7,367 nucleotides of DNA, from positions 1-7,367 of the forward strand of contig JAKBRR010000078.1 of assembly GCA_021845325.1 (NCBI GenBank), in the 5' to 3' direction. A program made the translations under genes and the position numbers. This document shows positions 1-6,191 of this stretch, one piece after another (within the stretch, counting starts at the first letter, position 1; each line of letters begins with the position of its first letter). This DNA is from Thermoplasmata archaeon. GTDB taxonomy: Archaea > Thermoplasmatota > Thermoplasmata > Thermoplasmatales > Thermoplasmataceae. The notes beneath the pieces were generated by a model that was not told the DNA's origin, did not search any database, and worked only from the letters and a program-made list of their open reading frames with translations.

Positions 1-130
1 GTCCTCGTTCGAATTCAATAGAGATTGAGGAGATTATTCGAAATGCTCTGATTTCTTTATTATTTACATTCCTTTCAATGAATCTTTAAAGAGATTCAAG
101 GTAGACCAGTCTGATTACTAGATGAATTAA
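1..130. other. Left-edge region with no confident gene
   Basis: No start codon here leads into a long frame. On the plus strand, frame 3 is open from the window edge to a TAA at 87-89 (28 codons, ending in a hydrophobic stretch). It could be the last codons of an upstream gene or chance. Frame 1 stops at 19-21. No minus-strand start was found. A small inverted repeat at 79-98 is listed separately. Confidence 0.4.
79..98. repeat. 7-bp inverted repeat (hairpin) upstream of the first gene
   Basis: TGAATCT at 79-85 pairs perfectly with AGATTCA at 92-98 across a 6-base loop. It directly follows the TAA at 87-89 of the open frame entering from the left edge (the stop lies in the loop) and sits about 95 bp before the first gene's start. 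It could be a weak transcript end or a dimeric-regulator site. The stem is short and AT-rich, so chance is not excluded. Confidence 0.35.
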
Positions 131-165
131 ATGGGTTATTTCCCTAGCTATAATGAATCAGCAAG

Positions 166-172
166 AATATAT
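166..172 (+). promoter_or_regulatory. Probable TATA box for the first Pht5-like gene
   Basis: AATATAT is centred 25 bp upstream of the ATG at 194, with no Shine-Dalgarno site between. This spacing predicts transcription starting at or next to the start codon (leaderless). The same spacing occurs before three other genes in the window. It also argues against the upstream ATG at 131, because translation from there would cover this box. Confidence 0.5.
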
Positions 173-193
173 GAAACAATTATTTGCAGTATT

Positions 194-1198
194 ATGGCAA
201 ATTTAGAACTTAGCCTTGGAATGGCAGACTACGACAGAACAATGGCCCTTATGACTGGTGTTGTAAAGCCAGCTGGTTTTGATATCAATTATATTGTGTC
301 TCCCCCTTCTGAAACATTCTGGCGCATGCTTAAGTTCGAGGTTTTTGATATTTCTGAAATGTCCATGTCCACGTTTTTAATATCTAAATCACAAGGAAGA
401 AGATGGAAAGCGATCCCAGTATTTCCATATAGATCATTTTTTCATACTGCAATATTTGTCCGCACTGCTTCAAAATTTAATTCACCAGAAGATCTTAAGG
501 GGAAGAAATTCGGCCTCCCTGAATATCAAGTGACGGCAGCAGTTTGGCTAAGGGGAGCATTAGAGCAGGATTTCGATCTGAAGCCGTCTGACCTGACATG
601 GTACATGGAGAGAAGAAGAGAACTTAGCCATGGCGGGGAGACCTCTTTCAAGCCCCCAAATGGGGTATCAGTTGAGTACCTTCCAGATGGTATTACACTT
701 AAAACTGCTCTTCTTGAGGGAAAAATTGATGCTCTTATGCCCAGTCCTTACCCGGGTATGCCCTCTCTACTTAATAGAACTGACTACCTTGACCTTACCC
801 GAACAGAAGGAATAAGGCTTTTGTTTGAAGATCCAGTTAAGGAAGGAAAGAGATACTTCCAGAAACACAAATACTCCCATATAAATCATACAGTTATAGT
901 GAAACCTGATTTTGCTGAAAAATACAGATGGCTACCAATGAACCTATTTAAGGCGTTTCAGGAATCTAAGGAATATGCTTATCAGCATTTTGAAAAGATC
1001 ATTAAGTCGAGTTTGATTTTTGCATACCCACACTGGATAGAACAGATGAAAATCTTTGGAAATGATCCCTATCCATATGGAATAAAATCAAACAGAAAAG
1101 CTTTGGAAGATTTGATCGAGATGTCGGAGAACCAAGGTCTTATACCATCAAGACTGAGTCTAGAGGATATATTTGATGAAACTACTCTTGACCTTTAA
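194..1198 (+). CDS. 4,5-dihydroxyphthalate decarboxylase (Pht5) family protein, copy 1
   Basis: A 334-residue protein of the Pht5-like family, which has a periplasmic-binding-protein-like fold but acts as a cytosolic decarboxylase in phthalate breakdown. I see no signal peptide or membrane segment, so it is probably soluble in the cytoplasm. Family-like features in order: DYDRT at residues 12-16, FDISEMS near 51-57, PVFPYR near 75-80, DLKGKKFGLP at 100-109, EGKIDAL near 175-181, and DPYPYG at 291-296. All but the insert around residues 140-165 align with the divergent copy at 4063-5106. The frame is open back to an ATG at 131, but I chose 194 because homology to the second copy begins there and a TATA-like box sits 25 bp before it. 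Family assignment is good; the substrate (dihydroxyphthalate or another hydroxybenzoate) is unknown. An uncharacterised binding-protein role is the alternative. Confidence 0.85.
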   Translation: MANLELSLGMADYDRTMALMTGVVKPAGFDINYIVSPPSETFWRMLKFEVFDISEMSMSTFLISKSQGRRWKAIPVFPYRSFFHTAIFVRTASKFNSPEDLKGKKFGLPEYQVTAAVWLRGALEQDFDLKPSDLTWYMERRRELSHGGETSFKPPNGVSVEYLPDGITLKTALLEGKIDALMPSPYPGMPSLLNRTDYLDLTRTEGIRLLFEDPVKEGKRYFQKHKYSHINHTVIVKPDFAEKYRWLPMNLFKAFQESKEYAYQHFEKIIKSSLIFAYPHWIEQMKIFGNDPYPYGIKSNRKALEDLIEMSENQGLIPSRLSLEDIFDETTLDL

Positions 1199-1290
1199 CA
1201 CAGGACTCCCAGAAGTATGATTCAAAGACGTCATGAGTAGGGATGGTTTAGTACTAAAGACAATTATATTCCAAATTCCCATTTCTCTTA

Positions 1291-1612
1291 TCCTTCGATA
1301 TTCAATTTATCTGCGCCCTGAATTCCCATATCATGATTTGAATAATTTTTAAAAATCATAGGCAGGAATTCGCCCTGACCAAGTGAAATTTGGAGGTGCT
1401 TTAACAGTTTCTCTAAATTTAGATGATTCCTGTTATAATTAACTGCACCAGATGAAATAAACACTGAAGAAGGCGCTTAAGTTATTGATCAGATAAGGAA
1501 TATTAACCAATGACCAGCAATTGTATAAAAATACATACTTAATTTCAATAGTAGGCCCACCTTGAATCATTCTAAATAAAGAAATTACAGAACTAACTAG
1601 ATTTCCGAACTG
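1291..1612 (-). pseudogene. Possible decayed minus-strand gene, product unrecognised
   Basis: On the minus strand, 57 codons are open from 1612 to 1442 (with an ATG at 1570). A second frame is open for 62 codons from 1476 to 1291. They overlap by 35 bp. Read through one frameshift near 1445-1475, they give a roughly 105-residue chain with protein-like composition, including a GQGEFLPMIF segment and a MIQGGPTIEIKY segment. Further short same-strand pieces lie upstream to about 1732 and downstream past the stop at 1288-1290. I do not recognise the family. A competing plus-strand reading (1362-1439 and 1442-1525, with stops) is shorter and more broken. Chance open frames in AT-rich DNA remain possible. 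Confidence 0.35.
1333..1359. repeat. Inverted repeat enclosing an AT palindrome
   Basis: ATGATTT at 1333-1339 is matched by AAATCAT at 1353-1359. The 12-bp palindrome ATTTTTAAAAAT lies at 1345-1356 and overlaps the right arm. The same 12-mer recurs at 3830-3841. No gene starts or ends close by, so its role is unclear. Confidence 0.3.
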
Positions 1613-1847
1613 TTATTTCTATGTATTGTCATTTTAAACATAAATACTTCCCTGGAGTCTTTATCATCTCATAAACGATACTAAATATAACCATCGAAGA
1701 TTGATCAGTATCATTTTAAATTCGAAAACCATGGTGTTAATATTCTATAACAAATTTTAAAATGTTAGTAGTTCAGAAGGCTATAATTTTGTTTGGTAGA
1801 GCTTCTGTTTCACTGAATAAACCTATTTGATTCTATTCATTCGTAAA

Positions 1848-1853
1848 ATTAAA
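1848..1853 (+). promoter_or_regulatory. Probable TATA box for the dioxygenase-like gene
   Basis: ATTAAA is centred about 26 bp before the ATG at 1877. No Shine-Dalgarno sequence is seen in the intervening bases, which fits a leaderless transcript. The overlapping TAAAAT just upstream is an alternative box. Confidence 0.4.
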
Positions 1854-1876
1854 GTATGATTTTTTGCTGAAGCATT

Positions 1877-2926
1877 ATGGAGCAGAAATTGTTAAATTTT
1901 TTAGAAAGACTCGAGAATGAGGGTTTTAATACATATTATCAGTCAGATATAGGAAAGGGAAAGGTGAAGGCTCTTTTTACACCAACCCCAGAACCACTTA
2001 CTAGAACCCATAAATGGGAGTACAGAAAAGCTAGAGAAATGCTATATGAATTGAGCGAAATGTTAAGTCCAGAAGAGGCAGACAGGGTGAATGTTCAATT
2101 TGAGAATCCCGGTCTGAAAGATTATTTTCCAGCTGCGACAACCCAGACTATGAGAGGTGGAATACAGCTTCTAAAACCAGGTCAGATTGCTCCAACTCAT
2201 AAGCACAGCCCGAATGCTTTCAGATTTGTTTTAGAGTCCGCAAGTGACCAAACATTCACGATTGTGGATGGGACAAAAATACCCATGATGAAAGGTGATC
2301 TCATTCTAACGCCAAACTGGACTTGGCACGATCATAGAAATACAGGCACAAGTGACACTATATGGTTTGATGGACTTGATCTTATTTTCTCTTATTGGAT
2401 CGGTGGAATATTCTATTCTACTATGGGTGGAAAGAATCAACAAATCGAAAGAGACGTAGCAGCCAATGAAGCTCTTCATGGCAGAAGCCTTAACTCACAA
2501 AACAATAAAACCACGAATGCAAGGCTGTTGTATTATCGGTTTGATGATGTGAGAAAAGCTATGGAAGTATTGGTTTCTGAAAATAAGCAAAAGGATGCTT
2601 TCCACTTGGATTATATCGATCCAAAAACGGGAAAAGATCCTATTCCGACAATGAATCTTGGGATGAGGTACATCAAGCCTGGAAAGTCAGGACCAGTTAT
2701 GAGGAAAACTGAGAATCTCATTTTAATATGCTTTAATGGAAGCGGGGAAGTTGTTTTTCCGGAAGAGGACAAAAAGTTGACCATCGAGCCTTATGACGTT
2801 GTAACAATAGGATCATGGAAAGAATACTATTTCAATAACACGGGAGAGAAACCCCTCTATATTTTTACTTTCTCTGATGCACCTATATTCAAGAATGCCG
2901 GGCAGTACAGAGAACAGATTTCATGA
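1877..2926 (+). CDS. Gentisate 1,2-dioxygenase-like bicupin ring-cleavage enzyme
   Basis: A 349-residue two-cupin protein, the usual length for gentisate/salicylate/1-hydroxy-2-naphthoate 1,2-dioxygenases, which use Fe(II) to open an aromatic ring. The N-terminal cupin is intact: RGGIQ at 93-97, the HKH metal pair (H108, H110) followed by SPNAFRFVLE, VDG at 130-132, GDLILTPNWTWHDH at 140-153 (third iron ligand among H151/H153), then IWFDGLD at 162-168. The C-terminal cupin (about 259-335) keeps its fold signature but has RKT where HxH would be and WKEYY in place of a histidine motif, so it is probably metal-free, as in salicylate-type dioxygenases. The protein should be cytosolic. The FAH-family gene at the right edge fits as a downstream enzyme. 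Gentisate, salicylate and hydroxynaphthoate are not distinguishable from sequence. Confidence 0.85.
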   Translation: MEQKLLNFLERLENEGFNTYYQSDIGKGKVKALFTPTPEPLTRTHKWEYRKAREMLYELSEMLSPEEADRVNVQFENPGLKDYFPAATTQTMRGGIQLLKPGQIAPTHKHSPNAFRFVLESASDQTFTIVDGTKIPMMKGDLILTPNWTWHDHRNTGTSDTIWFDGLDLIFSYWIGGIFYSTMGGKNQQIERDVAANEALHGRSLNSQNNKTTNARLLYYRFDDVRKAMEVLVSENKQKDAFHLDYIDPKTGKDPIPTMNLGMRYIKPGKSGPVMRKTENLILICFNGSGEVVFPEEDKKLTIEPYDVVTIGSWKEYYFNNTGEKPLYIFTFSDAPIFKNAGQYREQIS

Positions 2927-2956
2927 TATTAAATAAACAGAGATTTCCACACAACC

Positions 2957-2965
2957 TTTAATATA
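2957..2965 (+). promoter_or_regulatory. Probable TATA box for the alpha/beta hydrolase gene
   Basis: TTTAATATA is centred about 55 bp before the GTG start. A transcript starting some 25 bp downstream would carry a leader of roughly 30 bases containing the GAGGTG ribosome site. This is the only gene here with a predicted leader. Confidence 0.45.
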
Positions 2966-2969
2966 CTAA

Positions 2970-2975
2970 TTTTTT
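2970..2975 (+). terminator. T-run, possible archaeal terminator of the dioxygenase-like gene
   Basis: Six consecutive T residues lie 44 bp after the dioxygenase stop codon. Archaeal polymerase can terminate at T-runs without a hairpin. It lies just after the next gene's TATA box, so termination and initiation signals would be interleaved. A six-base run is weak evidence. Confidence 0.25.
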
Positions 2976-3002
2976 ATCAAAATAGTACACAAAATACTCC
3001 AA

Positions 3003-3008
3003 GAGGTG
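3003..3008 (+). promoter_or_regulatory. Shine-Dalgarno site that fixes a GTG start
   Basis: GAGGTG ends 7 bases before the GTG at 3016, an ideal spacing. It is only one base from the in-frame TTG at 3010. This makes 3016 the likely start. Confidence 0.65.
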
Positions 3009-3015
3009 TTTGAGA

Positions 3016-3801
3016 GTGAAACCATATTATGATCTAGGTGAAGGTTATCCAATAGTAATGCTCCATAGTTTTAACCATTCAAAGCTAATGTGGGAATACC
3101 ACATTCCTAGTTTTTTAAGAGCCGGTTATAGGGTAATTGCACCTGATTTGAGAGGGCATGGAGACAATCGCCTAGATGGAAGGGAAATGTCTATAGAACT
3201 ATTTGCAGATGATATTATTAACTTACTTGAAGAATTGGAAGTTGAGAAGGCATCCTTTATTGGCTCTTCTGCTGGAGGATATGTAGCACTTGAAATATGG
3301 AAAAAGAAACATTCTGTTATCTCCTCTTTAGTATTAGCAGGTTCTAAGGCACAAAAGGATAGTCAGGAAATAATTAAAAGAAGAAAGAATCAAATTGACA
3401 CTCTGTTGAATCACGGATTTAGTACATATCTTGAGAACGTACAGAATAGATTATCTAAAGACACAATAAAAAATAGACCTTGGGTCTTGGATTTGGTAAA
3501 ATGTATGAGTGCAAACATGGAAAGGGACGCCATAATTGGGGCTTTAGAAGCTTTAATAAATAAACCAGATCACACTGACATTCTTTCCACAATAGATGTC
3601 CCAACATTGATAATATGCGGTGAAGAGGATATTTTTACCCCATGCGAATATTCTACCTACCTTCATGAGCATATTCCTAACTCAGAATTGTTAATCCTAA
3701 AAGATGCTGCCCACATAAATCCCCTTGATCAACCAGAGAAATTTTGTCAGGTTGTTCTGGACTTTCTGAGAAAAAATGGCGCAACTTCACATAATATTTA
3801 A
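3016..3801 (+). CDS. Alpha/beta hydrolase, possibly enol-lactonase or ring-cleavage-product hydrolase
   Basis: A 261-residue single-domain alpha/beta hydrolase of the size of 3-oxoadipate enol-lactonases and meta-cleavage hydrolases. The strand before the first loop reads IVMLHSF (near residues 13-19). The family usually has HG here, so the oxyanion-loop glycine is replaced by serine. PDLRGHG lies near 43-49, and the nucleophile elbow GSSAGG puts the catalytic serine at 85. GEEDIF gives the acid at Asp205, and AAH gives the catalytic His233. There is no signal peptide. The GTG start at 3016 is chosen over TTG at 3010 because of the well-spaced GAGGTG. It lies 89 bp after the dioxygenase-like gene on the same strand but seems to have its own promoter. 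Context suggests hydrolysis of an aromatic-degradation intermediate; the true substrate is unknown and a general esterase is possible. Confidence 0.75.
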   Translation: MKPYYDLGEGYPIVMLHSFNHSKLMWEYHIPSFLRAGYRVIAPDLRGHGDNRLDGREMSIELFADDIINLLEELEVEKASFIGSSAGGYVALEIWKKKHSVISSLVLAGSKAQKDSQEIIKRRKNQIDTLLNHGFSTYLENVQNRLSKDTIKNRPWVLDLVKCMSANMERDAIIGALEALINKPDHTDILSTIDVPTLIICGEEDIFTPCEYSTYLHEHIPNSELLILKDAAHINPLDQPEKFCQVVLDFLRKNGATSHNI

Positions 3802-3852
3802 AAATTATTTCCTTGTGTCCAAGTCAGATATTTTTAAAAATTATGTTAGTAA

Positions 3853-3913
3853 TACTGGTATGTTCTTTCTGGAAATCCCCTTTTAAGCATAGTTAGTGTA
3901 CTACTTACCAGTA
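3853..3913. repeat. 8-bp inverted repeat with 45-bp spacer
   Basis: TACTGGTA at 3853-3860 is the exact reverse complement of TACCAGTA at 3906-3913. Such spaced arms could be a relic of a small mobile element or a looped regulator site. No coding frame lies between them and no flanking duplication was seen. Confidence 0.3.
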
Positions 3914-3929
3914 GATATTAAAATAGCGT

Positions 3930-3951
3930 TTTGTTTCTCAATTGAAACAAA
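3930..3951. terminator. Hairpin between convergent genes, possible shared terminator
   Basis: TTTGTTTC at 3930-3937 pairs perfectly with GAAACAAA at 3944-3951 around a 6-base loop (TCAATT), giving an 8-bp stem. It lies 128 bp after the hydrolase stop and about 110 bp after the end of the opposing decarboxylase-like gene. T-rich arms on both strands could serve either direction. Archaeal termination does not require hairpins, so its role is inferred from position. Confidence 0.4.
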
Positions 3952-4062
3952 TTCACAATAGGGCCTACAAAGAGGAATTAATCAATGATATAAATTTCAA
4001 ATAACAATAGGTCTTCCTTGATAAAGTTAAGAATGTGTGTTTCAATAGCAAAATGACTTAAA

Positions 4063-5106
4063 TTAAAGATTCGCAGGAGAATTGTCATCTATCTGAAAAA
4101 GATCAAAAGACTCCTTAGCAAATATATCTTCTGGCTTGTATTCTTTTGGCGCTAACCCCTGCTTGTATATATACTTCAGAAATGCATTAAGAGTTACTAA
4201 ATTCTTTTCCACACCATATGGCCAGTAGTCCTCACCTGAAATATTCTTCATTATTTCTATTTCCTCGTTCATCCAGGGTAACATAGACCTGAGTGCACCG
4301 GTCTGGTAGTTTAGCTTATAGGCTAAGTCCTTAGACCTATTAAATGCCTTAATGAGGGATGAAACTACCCAAGGATTTTCCTCATAAACTTCCTTCCTCA
4401 GTACTATAACATGCATAATTGGGAAAATGCCAGTTTTTCTGAAGAAGTTTATCTCTTCCATCCTGTAATCTGGAAACAGCCTTGCTACCTTACTTTCAGT
4501 GTTCTTGAAAGTCGAAGGCATTCTTGCGGTGTATAAGGCATCAATTTCTCCACTTTCTAGCATACTTGAAAGGGATTTCTGTGTTTCAGACTCAATTATA
4601 ATGCCCTTTTCTTTTCTGAGTTTATCATAGAGCTCGGACATGACCCAGAATTTTCCCTCTTGAAGGTTGTCCTCTAATCCCCCAGTTATATATTTCACAG
4701 AATTACTTGGTACACTGTAATAATCTTCCAGCATTCCCCTAATGTAAACTCCAGCTGTTTGCCTATAGCGAGGTATACCGACTATCTTACCTTTGAGATC
4801 GGAAGCTTGCTCAATTCCACTTTCCTTGTTTACGTAAATGGATCTGTGTCTGAATGTCCTAGATGGAAACACTGGAATAGCAATAAATCTGCGATGTACC
4901 TCCGAAAGGGATGTGACATATGCCGCAAACGACATTTCAGAGACGTCAAATTCATTATTATGCAACATTCTATAAAATGTCTCCTCCACCCACAAAGGAA
5001 CGTATCTTGGTTCAACTCCATCAATTCTTATTTTACCCTCCAGAAGTGGAATGGTACGGTCATAATCCCAAAATGCAATTGATAATGGTAACCTGTTTGA
5101 ACTCAT
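4063..5106 (-). CDS. 4,5-dihydroxyphthalate decarboxylase (Pht5) family protein, copy 2
   Basis: A 347-residue protein of the same Pht5-like family as the gene at 194-1198, but on the opposite strand and clearly diverged. Shared landmarks are DYDRT at 14-18, FDVSEMS at 53-59, IPVFPSR at 77-83, DLKGKIVGIP at 103-112, SGEIDAL near 185-191, and DYWPYG at 293-298. The middle (about 140-180) and the region around FPIMH (228-232) differ most, as expected if the two copies take different substrates. There is no signal peptide or lipobox, so it is likely a cytosolic enzyme rather than a transport binding protein. It starts at the ATG complementary to 5104-5106, with a TATA-like box 25 bp upstream and no Shine-Dalgarno. 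It shares an 80-bp divergent promoter region with the amidohydrolase. Family call is confident; reaction and substrate are inferred. Confidence 0.85.
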   Translation of the reverse strand: MSSNRLPLSIAFWDYDRTIPLLEGKIRIDGVEPRYVPLWVEETFYRMLHNNEFDVSEMSFAAYVTSLSEVHRRFIAIPVFPSRTFRHRSIYVNKESGIEQASDLKGKIVGIPRYRQTAGVYIRGMLEDYYSVPSNSVKYITGGLEDNLQEGKFWVMSELYDKLRKEKGIIIESETQKSLSSMLESGEIDALYTARMPSTFKNTESKVARLFPDYRMEEINFFRKTGIFPIMHVIVLRKEVYEENPWVVSSLIKAFNRSKDLAYKLNYQTGALRSMLPWMNEEIEIMKNISGEDYWPYGVEKNLVTLNAFLKYIYKQGLAPKEYKPEDIFAKESFDLFQIDDNSPANL

Positions 5107-5127
5107 TAACGCCTTATTAAGTTTAAG

Positions 5128-5133
5128 TTAAAA
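5128..5133 (-). promoter_or_regulatory. Probable TATA box for Pht5-like copy 2
   Basis: Read on the minus strand, TTTTAA is centred about 25 bp upstream of the ATG at 5106, fitting a leaderless transcript. It lies about 31 bp from the TATA box of the divergent amidohydrolase, so one bound regulator could control both. Confidence 0.4.
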
Positions 5134-5157
5134 GTATTATCTTATTATTGATGCAAG

Positions 5158-5165
5158 TTTTTTAT
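5158..5165 (+). promoter_or_regulatory. Probable TATA box for the amidohydrolase gene
   Basis: TTTTTTAT is centred about 25 bp upstream of the ATG at 5187, with no Shine-Dalgarno between. It is the plus-strand half of a compact divergent promoter pair. Confidence 0.5.
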
Positions 5166-5186
5166 TTGACTTCTGAATAAGTTGTT

Positions 5187-6191
5187 ATGATTATTGATGC
5201 ATACACACACTGTACTCCAATCAATTTTGTCAAAAAACTAGCTAATACTCGGTCTGAGCTCGCTAGGAAAGCAGCAGAATACACAATGAAATTATCGCAA
5301 GAAAAGCCGAATTTTATTCAAATGGAAAGACGACTTTCCGATCTAGAACGTTTTGGTTTTGATCTTCAGGTTACTATGGTGCACAGCATAATAGAACCAA
5401 ATACATTTGATTTGAGCCCAGAAGAGAATCTTCAATTGACATCTGTTCTTAATGATGATTTGATTGAACTTTCTAGAAGAAGCAAAGGCAAAATTATAGC
5501 TTTGGGAACTATTCCTCTGCTTTCACTTCAATCTGGGGGTTTGGAAGAGATGGATAGGGCCGTAAACATGGGATTAAAAGGTTTTATGGTTCCAACTAAC
5601 TCCCTTGGAAAACCAATAGATGCATTTTTTCCTGCTTTAGAAAGGGCCTCAAAGCTTGGTGTCCCTATTTATGTTCATCCAGTGGATACTATTGAAGGAA
5701 TGAGCCGGCCTTATGAGATCGAGTTTGATCTTATGCATGTCCTAGGCTGGCCTTATGAGACCTCGTTAATTTGGACAAGGCTTGTTTTGTCAGGTTTGAT
5801 GGATAGGCTTCCACAATTGAAAGTTGTAACTCACCATCTTGGCGGAACCGTCCCGTATCTAATTGGAAGAATTCAGGAGTCCTATGACTCTAAATCCTCG
5901 AAAGTTATGAATTTAAGAGGAGAAGTTTTCAACTCTAATAAATCTCCAAATGAGATGTTGAAGAGATTCTATTACGATACAGCGATAGGCGGAAATAAGG
6001 CTGCCATTAAGTGCGGGGTAGATGTTGTGGGTTCTGAAAATGTGGTTTTTTCTACAGATTACCCCTGGGGACCTGATTCTGGTAGAGGTAGAATGAAAAC
6101 CTATCCGAATTTGCTTTTAAGTTCTGGTTTTACCGATGAAGAACTGGAAAACATTTTCCACAGAAACATAAGCACATTGCTTCATATTTGA
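5187..6191 (+). CDS. Amidohydrolase-2 family (ACMSD-like) decarboxylase or hydrolase
   Basis: A 334-residue TIM-barrel metal enzyme of the amidohydrolase-2 family, which includes aminocarboxymuconate-semialdehyde decarboxylase (ACMSD) and several hydroxybenzoate decarboxylases. The N-terminal strand reads IIDAYTH (2-8). The expected HxH metal pair is YxH, with Tyr6 in the first position and His8 kept. YVHP gives metal ligand His164, HHLGG gives His217 as the likely catalytic base with His216 beside it, and STDYPWG gives Asp291. Length and residue order match ACMSD-type proteins, and there is no signal peptide. It starts at the ATG at 5187, supported by a TATA-like box 25 bp upstream, and is divergent from Pht5-like copy 2. 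Context suggests it removes a carboxyl group from an aromatic acid or ring-fission product. A non-decarboxylating hydrolase is possible. Confidence 0.8.
   Translation: MIIDAYTHCTPINFVKKLANTRSELARKAAEYTMKLSQEKPNFIQMERRLSDLERFGFDLQVTMVHSIIEPNTFDLSPEENLQLTSVLNDDLIELSRRSKGKIIALGTIPLLSLQSGGLEEMDRAVNMGLKGFMVPTNSLGKPIDAFFPALERASKLGVPIYVHPVDTIEGMSRPYEIEFDLMHVLGWPYETSLIWTRLVLSGLMDRLPQLKVVTHHLGGTVPYLIGRIQESYDSKSSKVMNLRGEVFNSNKSPNEMLKRFYYDTAIGGNKAAIKCGVDVVGSENVVFSTDYPWGPDSGRGRMKTYPNLLLSSGFTDEELENIFHRNISTLLHI

Larger units (their letters stand above)
1199..1876. other. 678-bp gap with no intact gene
   Basis: No frame on either strand is long enough for an intact gene. The left-central part (1291-1612) carries two overlapping minus-strand open stretches described separately as a decayed reading frame. 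Shorter open pieces continue to about 1732, including minus-strand frames with ATGs near 1690 and 1732. The right end holds the promoter of the dioxygenase-like gene. No tRNA, CRISPR or direct-repeat array was seen. Confidence 0.55.
3802..4062. other. Spacer between convergent genes
   Basis: This 261-bp stretch separates two genes that face each other and shows no gene-length frame. It contains a 12-bp AT palindrome (3830-3841), an 8-bp widely spaced inverted repeat (3853-3913) and a good hairpin (3930-3951). These are the kinds of sequence expected where two transcripts end. Confidence 0.5.

Noticed and set aside
131..193. Upstream ATG giving the first decarboxylase-like protein 21 extra residues
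   Set aside because: The extra residues have no counterpart in the paralogue, the stretch contains the probable TATA box, and no Shine-Dalgarno precedes the ATG at 131.
630..815. Plus-strand 61-residue open frame inside the first decarboxylase-like gene
   Set aside because: It lies wholly within a well-supported gene in another frame and has no recognisable features.
1362..1525. Plus-strand coding reading of the 678-bp gap
   Set aside because: Pieces of 26 and 12 codons are broken by several stops; the minus-strand reading over the same bases is longer and needs only one frameshift.
194..5106. Reading the two Pht5-like proteins as ABC-transporter binding proteins
   Set aside because: Neither has a signal peptide or lipobox, there are no permease or ATPase genes nearby, and the motifs match the decarboxylase family.
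4759..5120. Three open frames (two plus, one minus) overlapping the second decarboxylase-like gene
   Set aside because: They are shadows of a conserved gene on the minus strand.
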